From Paenibacillus oryzisoli (GTDB lineage: Bacteria; Bacillota; Bacilli; Paenibacillales; NBRC-103111): a stretch of 64,000 nt of DNA. Made by a program: the position numbers and the translations under genes. Positions 1 to 8,122 of the stretch are shown one piece after another (positions within the stretch are counted from its first letter, which is position 1; the number at the start of each line of letters is the position of its first letter). The stretch covers positions 1-64,000 of the forward strand of contig NZ_LYPB01000071.1 in NCBI RefSeq assembly GCF_001653565.1. The letters run 5' to 3'. The notes beneath the pieces are model-generated. The model made no database searches. It was not told the DNA's origin and saw nothing but the letters and a program-made list of their open reading frames with translations.

Positions 1-81
1 GCGTTCCGCCCGCCCGCCCGCGCTCCCCCTTGAACTCCATCGCTCCGCCTCCCCGCGCCCGCTCCCAAGCCCCACCACTTA
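1..81. other. GC-rich spacer at the window edge
   Basis: A very C-rich stretch with runs of CCCGCCCGCC directly downstream of the minus-strand RND gene. I see no convincing hairpin plus T-run and no open frame. It is cut by the window edge, so it may belong to a larger intergenic element. Confidence 0.3.
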
Positions 82-3075
82 TTACATACTGCCAAGCCGT
101 CTTCTTTGGCGTTTTGCTTTTCTAGCATGGAGTAGCTCGTACACCGTCGGGACCATAATCAGCGTAAAAATCGTTGCTGAAGTCAGACCTCCGATAACAA
201 CGACTGCTAAGCCGCGGGAAACGATGCTGCCTTCTTCGGCTTTGGCTAGGACCAGTGGTACCATTGCACATATGGTTGCTACGGCTGTCATTAAGATCGG
301 ACGCATCCGAGTAGCCGCGGCTTCCAGCAAAGACTCACGGATGGTCATGTGCTCTTCGTTTTGCTTCACACGGTCAATCAACACGATGGCATTCGTCACG
401 ACGATACCGATCAGCATCAAGAATCCGAAGATCGAGGTTACGTCGAATGACGTTTTTGTAATCATCATCCCGACAATAGCACCAACAGCTGCGAATGGAA
501 GGGAAACCAAACTCGCAATCGGAGCACGGAACGATTTGAACGTAATAATCATGATAAGGAGTACGATCCCAATGGAGATGCCCATGGTCATGAATAAGTC
601 GGCAAAATCACTGGATTGCTCAGCAGATGCTCCACCTACCATCAAAGCGACGCCTGCCGGCAGTTTCAAATCCTTCGTGTTTTTCGTGATCTCTGTATTG
701 ATTTTGGAGAGTTTCGTTGAGTCAACAAGCGCCGTCACACGCAAGAATTGTTGATTATTCTTATGAAGGATCGTGTTGGACTCATTCGTCTTTTCGATTT
801 TCGCAACAGAGGTCAAGGCTGCTGGTCCCGTTGCTGTCATGATTTGAATATTCGATAGGTCTGAAATCGTTGACGGATTAATCAAAGCATCGAGCACAAC
901 TGGGATTTCTTTGTTCTCCAGCTTCATGGAACCTATCGGTGTTGGGTTCATGAGGGAGCGGATCGTGCCTGCGATTTCCTCAGGTTTCGCGCGTGCAGGA
1001 TCAACCGTAATCGAGTAGCCCGGTTTCGTTACGTTTTGATTACTCGTCACTTTCTCGACGCCTTCAATCCCTTTAATGGCCCCAATGACATCCGTTGCAG
1101 CTTGGTCCAAACTCTTGGCAGAATCTCCCGTCAAATCAACGGTAATCGCTGAACCGCTGTTGCCATCGAAGCTGCCACCGCCTGCTTGCAAATCGGCATC
1201 TGGATATTTAGATTTTTGAGTGAGAACCGCATCAATAAAATGCTGTGTATCACCATCTTTTTTCATGAATACTTGAAAGGTTGCATTCGTTGGAGGTGCT
1301 ACACTACCCCATTTGGCATTATTTTCGGTATTCCCTTGTTGCAGAATGAGATGATCAAGCTCACTTTGCCCAAGCATGAATCTCTCTAATTCCATGGCTT
1401 TGTCGCGCACGGTTGAAATTGGAGTTTCTGGTGTGTAGGAAAGTGTAACACTCAACTGGCTTGCAGTGGAGCCTCCAACTGCGCCTTTTGGCATGACGAA
1501 GTAAAGGGCAATCGAACCCCCAAACAGAATAAGAGAAACCAATATGGAGATGAATTTATGGTTCAAACTCCAGGATAAAATGCTCCTTAGACCTTGCGAC
1601 TCTTTATGCTCTTTTAGTTTCGTATTGCGCAGCAACCAAGCGCTCATCAATGGTACGACGGTTAATGCTACGAGCAAGGAGGACAGCAGGGAGTAAGTAA
1701 CGGTTAGGGCAAATGGAAGCAGGAACGCTTGCAATGAGCCTTTCAGAAGCCCAAGCGGCAGGAACACGGCAACCGTTGTTAAGGTAGAAGCGGTAATCGC
1801 TCTAGCCACCTCGCGTGTGGCATCCATTATTAATTCTTTGGAGAACTCCGACTTCTGGGTTCTTCGGAAAATATTTTCGATAACAACAATACTGTCATCA
1901 ACGAGTCGACCTACGGCTACTGCGACACCGCCAAGCGTCAAAATATTCAATGTCACACCGGATTGGGACAGCAGGAATAATGTTAATCCAAGTGAAAGAG
2001 GAATAGACACAATTGTAATGAATGTGGAACGAACATTTCTAAGGAAGATCAGAATTACGATTGTTGCAAATAAGGAACCAAGCAGCACTTCTCTCATCAT
2101 ACTGTTCACGGAAGTGACGACAGATTCAGCTGTGGAATAAATCACCTCAGCTGTCGCACCTGGATATTTCGTCGCGATTTCTTCTGAGATTTTATCAACT
2201 TCCTTAGAGATATCAACCGCATTGGAACTAGCGTCCTTGGTTACAACCAACGTAAGGGAATCCTTGCCGTTAATACGAGTCAGTGTATCTTTATTTGAGG
2301 CTACTTCAACCGTTGCAACATCTTTTAATTGGACGCCTGGTGCAACTGTTAAATGATTCAGTGTTTGGAGATCGTCGAGATTGCCAACGACCTTAATAGC
2401 GCTCGTTTTGCCATCAATGGGTCTTTCACCAACATTCATAGTGACATTCTGCCCTTGAAGGACGCCCATCAGCACTTGAGGGGGTAATTTCGCAGCGGCC
2501 AGCTTCCCTTGATCAGGGTGAATGATCACCTGGGATACGGATGTTCCACCAAGTGCTACGCTAGCAAGACCTCTAATTTTCTGATACTCTGGCAAAATTT
2601 TCTCTTGAGCTAACTCGACATTTTGTTTAGTGATGCCATCTTTAAAGTTAAGAGATACCCAGGAGAGCGGAATCATCGAGGTATTTAATCGAATAACGAA
2701 TGGTTTCGACATTCCCGCAGGGAGAACAATTGTGGATAGCGCTTCTTGCACGCTGGCTTGGGCATCCTTCATTGAAATATCCGAATCAAATGTCAAATCA
2801 ATTTTCATAAAGCCATCGGAAGATGTGGAGAAGACTTCTTTCTTTCCTGGTACGCTGGAGACAGCTTTCTCTATGGGGGTAGTTGCACTATCTAGCATGG
2901 ATTTGGCATCGTAACCTTGCCCGACAACCGTAACACTAATCTGCGGAAAATCTGCACTCGGCAAAAATTCCATTGGCAATTTAAAATAACTGCCTATTCC
3001 CGTGCCTAAGATTAATAGCACCAAGAAAATGACTGCTGCCCTGTTACTGAAAGCCCATTTCGTAAACCATGTCAC
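82..3075 (-). CDS. RND-family efflux transporter (AcrB/SwrC type)
   Basis: Proton-driven inner-membrane exporter of drugs or lipophilic compounds, 997 aa, close to the usual RND length. The N-terminus has the classical first membrane helix (about residues 9-29) followed by the porter domain. The proton-relay helix contains GRLVDDSIVVIEN, with the paired aspartates near residues 393-394. Two helix clusters and two large extracytoplasmic loops are evident. I start at the GTG at 3075 because GAGGGAG lies just upstream and the protein then begins VTWFTKWAF, as relatives do; a longer frame adds 28 unlikely residues. No adaptor or outer-membrane partner gene is next to it, as for Bacillus SwrC/YerP, so substrate is unknown. 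Confidence 0.9.
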   Translation of the reverse strand: MTWFTKWAFSNRAAVIFLVLLILGTGIGSYFKLPMEFLPSADFPQISVTVVGQGYDAKSMLDSATTPIEKAVSSVPGKKEVFSTSSDGFMKIDLTFDSDISMKDAQASVQEALSTIVLPAGMSKPFVIRLNTSMIPLSWVSLNFKDGITKQNVELAQEKILPEYQKIRGLASVALGGTSVSQVIIHPDQGKLAAAKLPPQVLMGVLQGQNVTMNVGERPIDGKTSAIKVVGNLDDLQTLNHLTVAPGVQLKDVATVEVASNKDTLTRINGKDSLTLVVTKDASSNAVDISKEVDKISEEIATKYPGATAEVIYSTAESVVTSVNSMMREVLLGSLFATIVILIFLRNVRSTFITIVSIPLSLGLTLFLLSQSGVTLNILTLGGVAVAVGRLVDDSIVVIENIFRRTQKSEFSKELIMDATREVARAITASTLTTVAVFLPLGLLKGSLQAFLLPFALTVTYSLLSSLLVALTVVPLMSAWLLRNTKLKEHKESQGLRSILSWSLNHKFISILVSLILFGGSIALYFVMPKGAVGGSTASQLSVTLSYTPETPISTVRDKAMELERFMLGQSELDHLILQQGNTENNAKWGSVAPPTNATFQVFMKKDGDTQHFIDAVLTQKSKYPDADLQAGGGSFDGNSGSAITVDLTGDSAKSLDQAATDVIGAIKGIEGVEKVTSNQNVTKPGYSITVDPARAKPEEIAGTIRSLMNPTPIGSMKLENKEIPVVLDALINPSTISDLSNIQIMTATGPAALTSVAKIEKTNESNTILHKNNQQFLRVTALVDSTKLSKINTEITKNTKDLKLPAGVALMVGGASAEQSSDFADLFMTMGISIGIVLLIMIITFKSFRAPIASLVSLPFAAVGAIVGMMITKTSFDVTSIFGFLMLIGIVVTNAIVLIDRVKQNEEHMTIRESLLEAAATRMRPILMTAVATICAMVPLVLAKAEEGSIVSRGLAVVVIGGLTSATIFTLIMVPTVYELLHARKAKRQRRRLGSM

Positions 3076-3344
3076 ACGACTCGCTCCCTCTATCTTTATT
3101 TCTCTAGTCACAAGTATCGCAGCAAAAATAACGCGAATATGGCTGAGGGTTGGTTTCAACTCGGTCTAGAGTTGGAGATTTCTCTTAGGTGTAGAATTCC
3201 ATTTTCTGATTGATATATGTAAATAGGGGATGAGCGAGATAGAATTTTCATGATTTGGATAAAAGATTGCCTTGGAGGAAATGCTACCCTTATCGTCCAT
3301 CGTGTGACGAAGATACTGAAGACGACAGGAAGTGAACGTAACGC

Positions 3345-4124
3345 ATGTTACAAGGCAAAAAGAAGTTGATCTGGATAGTCCTCATCTGTGTGGTCTTGTT
3401 CAGTGCTTCCACAACGACTGTATTTGCGTATGGCAAAGGTGCAAAAGGCCCTGATGTCTACGCCGTTCAAGGGATGTTGAAGTCTCTAGGTTACTACTCA
3501 GGCCCGATTACAGGTTATTACGGCAATCAAACACAAGCTGGGGTTAAAGCGTTTCAAAGTAGATACGGTTTGCCCGTAACGGGAAATATTGACGATCAAA
3601 CCTTACAATCCATACTTTGGGCTTATGGGAATTTGAAAATTCCCAAGAAGGCGACGCCAACGCCAGCACCAACACCTGCACCGAAGCAGGATATTACACC
3701 GAGTCCAACACCTGTACCAGAGGTTCCACCTACGTCAGGTTTAACGGTAGAAGAGCAGCAAATGCTGGATCTTGTAAATAAAGAGCGAGCAGCTATGGGT
3801 CTTGCCGCGCTTACAGCGGATCTGGAACTTACCAAGACAGCTCGTCTAAAGAGCCAAGATATGGTAGACAACAAATATTTTTCTCACGATTCACCAACGT
3901 ACGGCTCACCCTTCGATATGATGGAGAAATTCGGAATTACGTATAATGCAGCAGGGGAGAATATTGCTTGTAATCAAAGTGTCGCGGCAGCGCATGAAGC
4001 GTTAATGAACTCACCGGGGCATAAGGCGAATATACTTAGCAAAGATTACACGCATATTGGTATCGGCATTGTAGATGGCGGACCGTGCGGTAAAATGTTT
4101 ACCCAACAGTTTATTGGAAAATAG
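3345..4124 (+). CDS. Secreted CAP-domain protein with peptidoglycan-binding domain
   Basis: Exported 259-residue protein. Residues 1-28 are a signal peptide (MLQGKKK, hydrophobic core, cleavage after VFA). About 33-93 is a PG_binding_1 domain with the VKAFQSRYGLPVTG signature. A Pro/Thr linker (about 100-130) follows, then a CAP/SCP domain of the YkwD type with LVNKERAAMGL, HDSPTYG and GENIA motifs. CAP proteins of this kind are common around spores and cell walls of Bacillota, but their biochemical role is mostly unsettled. It is a single gene with its own terminator. The 3076-3344 spacer upstream must hold its promoter and that of the divergent RND gene; I could not pick clear boxes. Confidence 0.85.
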   Translation: MLQGKKKLIWIVLICVVLFSASTTTVFAYGKGAKGPDVYAVQGMLKSLGYYSGPITGYYGNQTQAGVKAFQSRYGLPVTGNIDDQTLQSILWAYGNLKIPKKATPTPAPTPAPKQDITPSPTPVPEVPPTSGLTVEEQQMLDLVNKERAAMGLAALTADLELTKTARLKSQDMVDNKYFSHDSPTYGSPFDMMEKFGITYNAAGENIACNQSVAAAHEALMNSPGHKANILSKDYTHIGIGIVDGGPCGKMFTQQFIGK

Positions 4125-4130
4125 AGATAA

Positions 4131-4162
4131 GGAGCTAGCGCTTTGGCGCGTAGCTCCTTTGT
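4131..4162 (+). terminator. Intrinsic terminator after CAP gene
   Basis: GGAGCTA-CGC pairs with GCG-TAGCTCC, followed by TTTG, seven bases after the stop codon. Confidence 0.75.
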
Positions 4163-4199
4163 TTCGTGCTCTGTAGCATCCAGCGGGGAGACCAAAGAT

Positions 4200-4385
4200 G
4201 CGAAAATACACTTATTTTCGAGCGGATGGCCCAATAGGGAGATCAAAAGTGCAAAAAGGCAACCTTTTAGGGGCCTGAGGGTGTAAAAGGGTCGGAAGAG
4301 GTAGAAATAGTTGCCTTTTTGCACGCATTTGCTAAAAATCCGCGATTTTCCTGCGAAAGGTTGCCATTATGCACTTTTGCGGGGG
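4200..4385. repeat. Intergenic element with three copies of a 23-bp motif
   Basis: The motif AAAGTGCAAAAAGGCAACC occurs at about 4246-4265. Its exact complement core (GTTGCCTTTTTGCAC) is at 4310-4324, giving a perfect 15-bp inverted repeat with 4249-4263. A third diverged inverted copy (GGTTGCCATTATGCAC) is near 4360-4376. AAAATA-CACT-TATTTT at 4203-4218 is a further small palindrome. There is no coding signal, so I read it as a repeat element of the host's intergenic type. Confidence 0.6.
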
Positions 4386-4437
4386 GCGGGGGCTGGCTAG
4401 TTCGATCCCCTGAACTCCCTGGGCTCCCACACTACAA

Positions 4438-4476
4438 AAAAGAGGATCCTAGCCACATGGCTTTAGGACCCTCTTC
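4438..4476 (-). terminator. Terminator of the ANTAR / TrpD2-like operon
   Basis: Read on the minus strand, AAGAGGGTCCTAAAGCCA pairs with TGGCTAGGATCCTCTT with two mismatched positions, then a T-run, just past the stop of the TrpD2-like gene. Confidence 0.8.
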
Positions 4477-4480
4477 ATTT

Positions 4481-5512
4481 TTAAGTCGTAGATACAGGTT
4501 TAATGGCTTCGGTCCACTCCGTATACTTGCGAAGTGCAGCACCTTGCTCTATCGCATGCCTAGCCATATAGATACCTTCTTCAATGGAGCCTGCCTTCTG
4601 GGAAACCCACAAACGGACAGCGCTGTTGAGTAGAACTATGTTTAAGTAAGGAAGGGAGGCATCTCCTCGCAATACAGACAATGTTGTTTCGGCTTGTAGT
4701 TCAGCTGTCCATTCCACTTCTGGCACTTCAACCATAAGCTCATAAATTTCAGGGTCAACAATGAATAGCTCGCTAGCCCCATCTTGAATGAGATACGTTC
4801 GAGTTCGTTTTTCTACGCTCAGGTCTTCGGAACCTTCCATTCCTTGCACCACTATACCGCGGGAAACCCCGAGCTCGATCAATAAATTCGTGACCTTCTC
4901 AAAAACAGTGCCATGAAACACGCCAACAGCCATATAAGGAGCTTCAGTGAAACGAAGCAGCTTCTCCGCCGTGTTGAATACAGTTCTCAAACCGAGTTCT
5001 TTGCGAATTTCACGCAGATCGCCAAGTGGCGCACACCAGCTTTCGGTCGGTGTAAACAAGAATCCTGTTCGCGCTGCAGCAGAAACCAGTGCTTCGCGTG
5101 ATGCCTCAAGTGCGTTTACGCCCATTGTCGCAAGCACATCGGACAAGGTGATGCCCCATTTGGGCGGCATGCTCGGACTGCCGTGCAGCGTAGTTGGCAA
5201 TCCGCAGGCTGCGAGTACGAATGCGGTTGGTAGCGTTGCGATAAATGTGCGCGAGCGGCCATCATAAGGCCCGGCGCAATCGATACTTCCTGCCATGGGA
5301 TAAGTGCTGATCCGATTACGTAATGCATGAATAAAGGCTTTGATTTCATCAGGGGATTCCATTTTAATTCGCTCAGCGACAAGGAAAGCTCCGATTTGAG
5401 CTTGAGTGGCTGCACCCGTAAGAATGAGTTCGGCTGCTTGAGCAGCTTCTTCATAAGTAAGATCTCTAGCTCCGCGTTTACCGCGGCCTACTTCTTTTAA
5501 TAAGGATATCAT
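4481..5512 (-). CDS. TrpD2-like protein (glycosyltransferase family 3 fold, YbiB type)
   Basis: A 343-residue protein with the two-domain fold of anthranilate phosphoribosyltransferase: an N-terminal helical domain (TYEEAAQAAELILTG, AQIGAFLVAERIK) and an alpha/beta domain. The catalytic signatures are missing. The PRPP loop GTGGD is replaced by CAGPYDGR, and the KHGNR site reads LHGSPSMPPKWG. This is the pattern of the TrpD2 family, whose E. coli member YbiB binds nucleic acids rather than making tryptophan. It overlaps the upstream ANTAR gene by ATGA, so the two are translationally coupled, and no trp genes are nearby. I infer a role linked to nitrate regulation rather than tryptophan synthesis; the activity is unproven. 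Confidence 0.75.
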   Translation of the reverse strand: MISLLKEVGRGKRGARDLTYEEAAQAAELILTGAATQAQIGAFLVAERIKMESPDEIKAFIHALRNRISTYPMAGSIDCAGPYDGRSRTFIATLPTAFVLAACGLPTTLHGSPSMPPKWGITLSDVLATMGVNALEASREALVSAAARTGFLFTPTESWCAPLGDLREIRKELGLRTVFNTAEKLLRFTEAPYMAVGVFHGTVFEKVTNLLIELGVSRGIVVQGMEGSEDLSVEKRTRTYLIQDGASELFIVDPEIYELMVEVPEVEWTAELQAETTLSVLRGDASLPYLNIVLLNSAVRLWVSQKAGSIEEGIYMARHAIEQGAALRKYTEWTEAIKPVSTT

Positions 5513-6159
5513 CGTTTGCGGCCCCCTTTGTTCTGATCCTGTAGTATCTGATATACCTTGACGATGGAGGTTGCGACGTCAACCATGCGCTTACGTTCAT
5601 TCATTGCTTGTTTGCGGAGGAAATCATAAGATTCAGCTTCTGAGATGCCTTTGATTTCGCATAAGATTCGCTTCGCCTGATCAACCCATTTACGTTCTTC
5701 GAGCTTGGATAGCAGTTGTTCGCGCTCCTGATGCCACTCTGTTCGCTGGAAATAATGGTTCACACCTAGTATCAACGCGCAATGAATTTCGAGTGGGCTC
5801 ATCGTCGGGCCAATCAAACCATCTATGCCCCCATCCATCTTACATTCATTAGAAGGAAAAGTTTGCTTATCACACCACCAGAAGATGGGAAGACTCCGCT
5901 GCGCCAGCAAACGTATTCGCCAATCTGTGACTTGTTCGGGACCTACTGATAATAATACAGCATCGATCTTAGGGATGATAAAGGAAATTTCTTTCATATT
6001 AGATGAAGTATAAATACGAAACCCCAAATCCTTCAAGATTTCATCAGGTAAACATTCTTTTCCTTGAGTGTCTTCCGTTCGAAGGGCAAGTGAGGGCTCA
6101 GAGGAGGTAGCTGAGCGAGTTGTCATGAACTCGTCGATCAGAATGAATGATTGTAACAT
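5509..6159 (-). CDS. ANTAR-domain transcription antiterminator with degenerate receiver
   Basis: A 216-residue regulator. Roughly residues 40-130 resemble a response-regulator receiver, but the expected phospho-acceptor strand reads IDAVLLSVGP, with Ser where Asp is usual, so phosphorylation is doubtful. A coiled-coil linker (TEWHQEREQLLSKLEER) leads to a C-terminal ANTAR domain (VDQAKRILCEIKGISEAESYDFLRKQA), the RNA-binding module that stabilises paired hexaloop hairpins. The start at 6159 has GGAGGT six bases upstream. Matching ANTAR target hairpins lie in the divergent nitrate-gene leader, so this is very likely the nitrate-operon antiterminator (NasT/NasR type). It is coupled to the TrpD2-like gene by an ATGA overlap. 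Confidence 0.85.
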   Translation of the reverse strand: MLQSFILIDEFMTTRSATSSEPSLALRTEDTQGKECLPDEILKDLGFRIYTSSNMKEISFIIPKIDAVLLSVGPEQVTDWRIRLLAQRSLPIFWWCDKQTFPSNECKMDGGIDGLIGPTMSPLEIHCALILGVNHYFQRTEWHQEREQLLSKLEERKWVDQAKRILCEIKGISEAESYDFLRKQAMNERKRMVDVATSIVKVYQILQDQNKGGRKR

Positions 6160-6243
6160 GGGAATACCTCCATCTTGAATAACGTTATCTCATGATAAGT
6201 ACATGTTAGGTTTTAGTCTTATTTGGTATTATTATACGGCAAT

Positions 6244-6273
6244 ACTATAGCATATGCACCTAAAATTTGTCGA
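6244..6273 (-). promoter_or_regulatory. Candidate sigma-A promoter of the ANTAR gene
   Basis: On the minus strand TCGACA, an 18-base spacer and TATAGT, five of six matches in each box, placed about 85 bases before the start codon. Confidence 0.5.
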
Positions 6274-6307
6274 TATCCTATCCGCACTCTCTGTAATAAT
6301 ATTTTTG

Positions 6308-6324
6308 TGTTATGTTTATTGACA
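6308..6324 (+). promoter_or_regulatory. GlnR/TnrA-type operator on the nitrate promoter
   Basis: TGTTA-N7-TGACA matches the TGTNA-N7-TNACA consensus exactly. Its right half is the -35 hexamer of the nitrate-operon promoter, a position expected to repress. GlnR is the usual nitrogen regulator in Paenibacillus, so I infer control by nitrogen status. Confidence 0.7.
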
Positions 6325-6347
6325 TACAATTAAACGCGTCGTATAAT
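6319..6347 (+). promoter_or_regulatory. Consensus sigma-A promoter of the nitrate operon
   Basis: TTGACA (6319-6324), 17-base spacer, TATAAT (6342-6347): a perfect consensus. Transcription should begin near 6354, giving a leader of about 270 nt before the transporter gene. Confidence 0.85.
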
Positions 6348-6361
6348 CAAGTTAAGAAATC

Positions 6362-6436
6362 GGCACAATGATGTGCCACTTAAGCGAAGGCAACGGTGCC
6401 TATCCCCTTACCAATACGTAACTGGATAGGCTTTTT
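6362..6436 (+). promoter_or_regulatory. ANTAR two-hairpin antiterminator and attenuator 1
   Basis: Hairpin P1 is GGCAC-AATGAT-GTGCC (6362-6377) and P2 is AGGC-AACGGT-GCCT (6388-6401). Both have six-base loops with A at position 1 and G at position 4, the ANTAR recognition rule. The 3' arm of P2 overlaps the 5' arm of an intrinsic terminator, GCCTATCC (6398-6405) with GGATAGGC (6424-6431) followed by TTTTT. P2 and the terminator are mutually exclusive, so the ANTAR protein bound to P1-P2 should allow read-through. Confidence 0.85.
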
Positions 6437-6470
6437 ATGTTCAATGTAATGAAAAAACTACATCTATCAT

Positions 6471-6553
6471 GCTGTTCACGAGGAAGTGGCAGCAGTGGCA
6501 ATGAGGCCGATAAACATCCCGTAACTGACCGGGAATGTTTGTCGGCCTTTTCT
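6471..6553 (+). promoter_or_regulatory. Second ANTAR-like element and attenuator 2
   Basis: A stem with one bulge, GCTG(T)TCAC with GTGGCAGC, carries loop GAGGAA (6471-6493). A short stem GGC-AATGAG-GCC (6497-6508) follows, with loop A1/G4. Its 3' arm is the start of a strong terminator: GGCCGA-AAACAT-CCCG (from 6506/6505) pairs with CGGG-ATGTTT-TCGGCC (to 6547), then TTTTCTGT. The architecture repeats attenuator 1, but the first loop has G at position 1 and the second stem is only three or four pairs. The terminator is certain; the ANTAR control is probable. Confidence 0.65.
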
Positions 6554-6625
6554 GTCAGGCGTGCAGTCAAACAAATGGATAGGACAAAAAGAAGGCGAAA
6601 AGCCTCACAAAAGGAGAGGGATTGC

Positions 6626-7867
6626 ATGGTTGATCGGAAAAGTTTTATGCAAGTGGGGCACAAAGGGTCTTTGTTCAGTTCATTCTTGTATTTCGACATG
6701 AGCTTCATGGTTTGGGTACTCCTCGGACCGCTAGCTGTCATCCTTGCCAAAGATTTTGGGTTAGATGCCGCACAGAAAGCCAATTTGGTTGCTTTGCCAA
6801 CATTGGGTGGGGCGGTCCTACGACTAGTACTCGGTGTACTAACGGATAAAATTGGTCCCAAACTAACAGGACAGATTGGACTTTCGTTAACCTTAATTCC
6901 ACTATTCTGGGGATGGCAGTTCGCGAACACGATGGGAGATATGTACTTTGTAGCTCTGATGCTTGGTATCGCAGGGGCAAGCTTTGCTGCAGCATTACCG
7001 CTCGCGAGCTCTTGGTATCCACCGCAGTATCAAGGATTAGCAATGGGGATTGCAGGGGCAGGAAACAGCGGAACGATTTTCGCTACGTTGTTTGCCAATC
7101 GTTTAGCACAACATTATGGCGACTGGCACGTTGTATTCGGAATTGCCATGATTCCAATCGCGATAACACTGGTTATTTTTAGTATTTTGGCTAAGGATAG
7201 TCCCAATAAACCAGCTCCAAAAACGATTGCAGAGTACGGCAAAGTATTGAAGCAAAAGGATTCTTGGTTATTCTGTATTTTCTATAGTGTTACTTTCGGT
7301 GGTTTTGTAGGAATGGCCTCTTATCTTACGATTTTCTTTAATACGCAATATGGACTTTCGCCTGTACGTGCTGCGGATTTTACAACACTTTGTGTCATCG
7401 GCGGCAGCTTCTTCCGTCCTGTCGGTGGATGGCTCGCAGATAAGATTGGCGGCATTCGCATGTTAATGGTGCTCTACGGAGTTGTTGGTTTAATGATGGC
7501 CGGTATCTCCACGCTTCCTGCCCTTTCATTAACAACGGTCATGCTCTTCGTTGCCATGATGGCTTTCGGGATGGGGAATGGTTCGGTATTCCAACTTGTG
7601 CCCCAACGCTTCAAATCGGAAATCGGTGTAATGACAGGGATTGTTGGAGCAGCAGGAGGTTTAGGTGGTTACTTCTTGCCCAAAATTCTTGGCAACCTGA
7701 AACTATCCACAGGTTCGTTCACACCAGGGTTCCTCATTCTTAGTGGAATTGCAATTGGCTGTATCGTCATTATTGCTGTTGTGCAAGGGCAATGGAAACG
7801 TACATGGATTGGTGAAGGCGGTAAAGTAAAAGCAGCTCCTTCCAACATGGATACAGTTCAAGCTTAA
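6626..7867 (+). CDS. narK: Nitrate/nitrite transporter, NarK/NasA family (MFS)
   Basis: A 413-residue major-facilitator protein with about 12 membrane helices that brings nitrate in and may export nitrite. The opening FSSFLYFDMSFMVWVLLGPL, the glycine-rich helix IAGAGNSGTIFATL and the second nitrate signature VGAAGGLGGYFLP are typical of the NNP family. I start at 6626 (MVDRKSF) because AAGGAGAGGG is six bases upstream. A longer frame from 6437 would run through the attenuator-2 terminator and is not credible. It is the first gene of the nitrate operon, and the reductase genes follow after a hairpin-rich spacer. Confidence 0.92.
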   Translation: MVDRKSFMQVGHKGSLFSSFLYFDMSFMVWVLLGPLAVILAKDFGLDAAQKANLVALPTLGGAVLRLVLGVLTDKIGPKLTGQIGLSLTLIPLFWGWQFANTMGDMYFVALMLGIAGASFAAALPLASSWYPPQYQGLAMGIAGAGNSGTIFATLFANRLAQHYGDWHVVFGIAMIPIAITLVIFSILAKDSPNKPAPKTIAEYGKVLKQKDSWLFCIFYSVTFGGFVGMASYLTIFFNTQYGLSPVRAADFTTLCVIGGSFFRPVGGWLADKIGGIRMLMVLYGVVGLMMAGISTLPALSLTTVMLFVAMMAFGMGNGSVFQLVPQRFKSEIGVMTGIVGAAGGLGGYFLPKILGNLKLSTGSFTPGFLILSGIAIGCIVIIAVVQGQWKRTWIGEGGKVKAAPSNMDTVQA

Positions 7868-7881
7868 CGTAGGCAAGGTAC

Positions 7882-8066
7882 GCCGCTGACTCTACTCGGT
7901 CAGCGGCACAACCGGTAAAGTTTTTGCTCATGCAGCCTGCACATCAGGCTGTATGGGCAAAGACGTTACGACTAGCGTCTTTGCAGTTCAACCCAACAAT
8001 CGAACTGCTCAAGCTCCATATCCCACCTTCGTCATTTGGGAGCCCCGCTCCTAAATGACCCTTTTC
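7882..8066 (+). promoter_or_regulatory. Hairpin-rich spacer between narK and nirB
   Basis: At least five stems are packed in 185 bases: GCCGCTGAC/GTCAGCGGC (7882-7907); GCTCAT-N-CAGCCTG/CAGGCTG-N-ATGGGC (7926-7958); GCAAAGACG/CGTCTTTGC (7957-7984), sharing two bases with the previous stem; GCAGTTC/GAACTGC (7983-8008), sharing two bases again; and GTCATTTGGGAGC/GCTCCTAAATGAC followed by CCTTTT (8031-8066), terminator-like. None has an ANTAR hexaloop. Likely roles are partial termination or RNA processing that sets nirB level apart from narK. Confidence 0.55.
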
Positions 8067-8122
8067 CACAACAATCTAAATTCAATTGAATGCCATAGTA
8101 TATGGATGGAAGGATGATCACA

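Noticed and set aside
4319..4633. 104-codon plus-strand frame over the repeat and the end of the TrpD2-like gene
   Set aside because: It crosses the repeat element and terminator, overlaps a supported gene on the other strand and has no ribosome site.
6437..6625. In-frame 63-codon N-terminal extension of the NarK protein
   Set aside because: It starts right after terminator 1 and reads through both arms of terminator 2, has no ribosome site, and encodes a basic, Cys/Ser-rich stretch unlike NarK. The 6626 start has AAGGAGAGGG.
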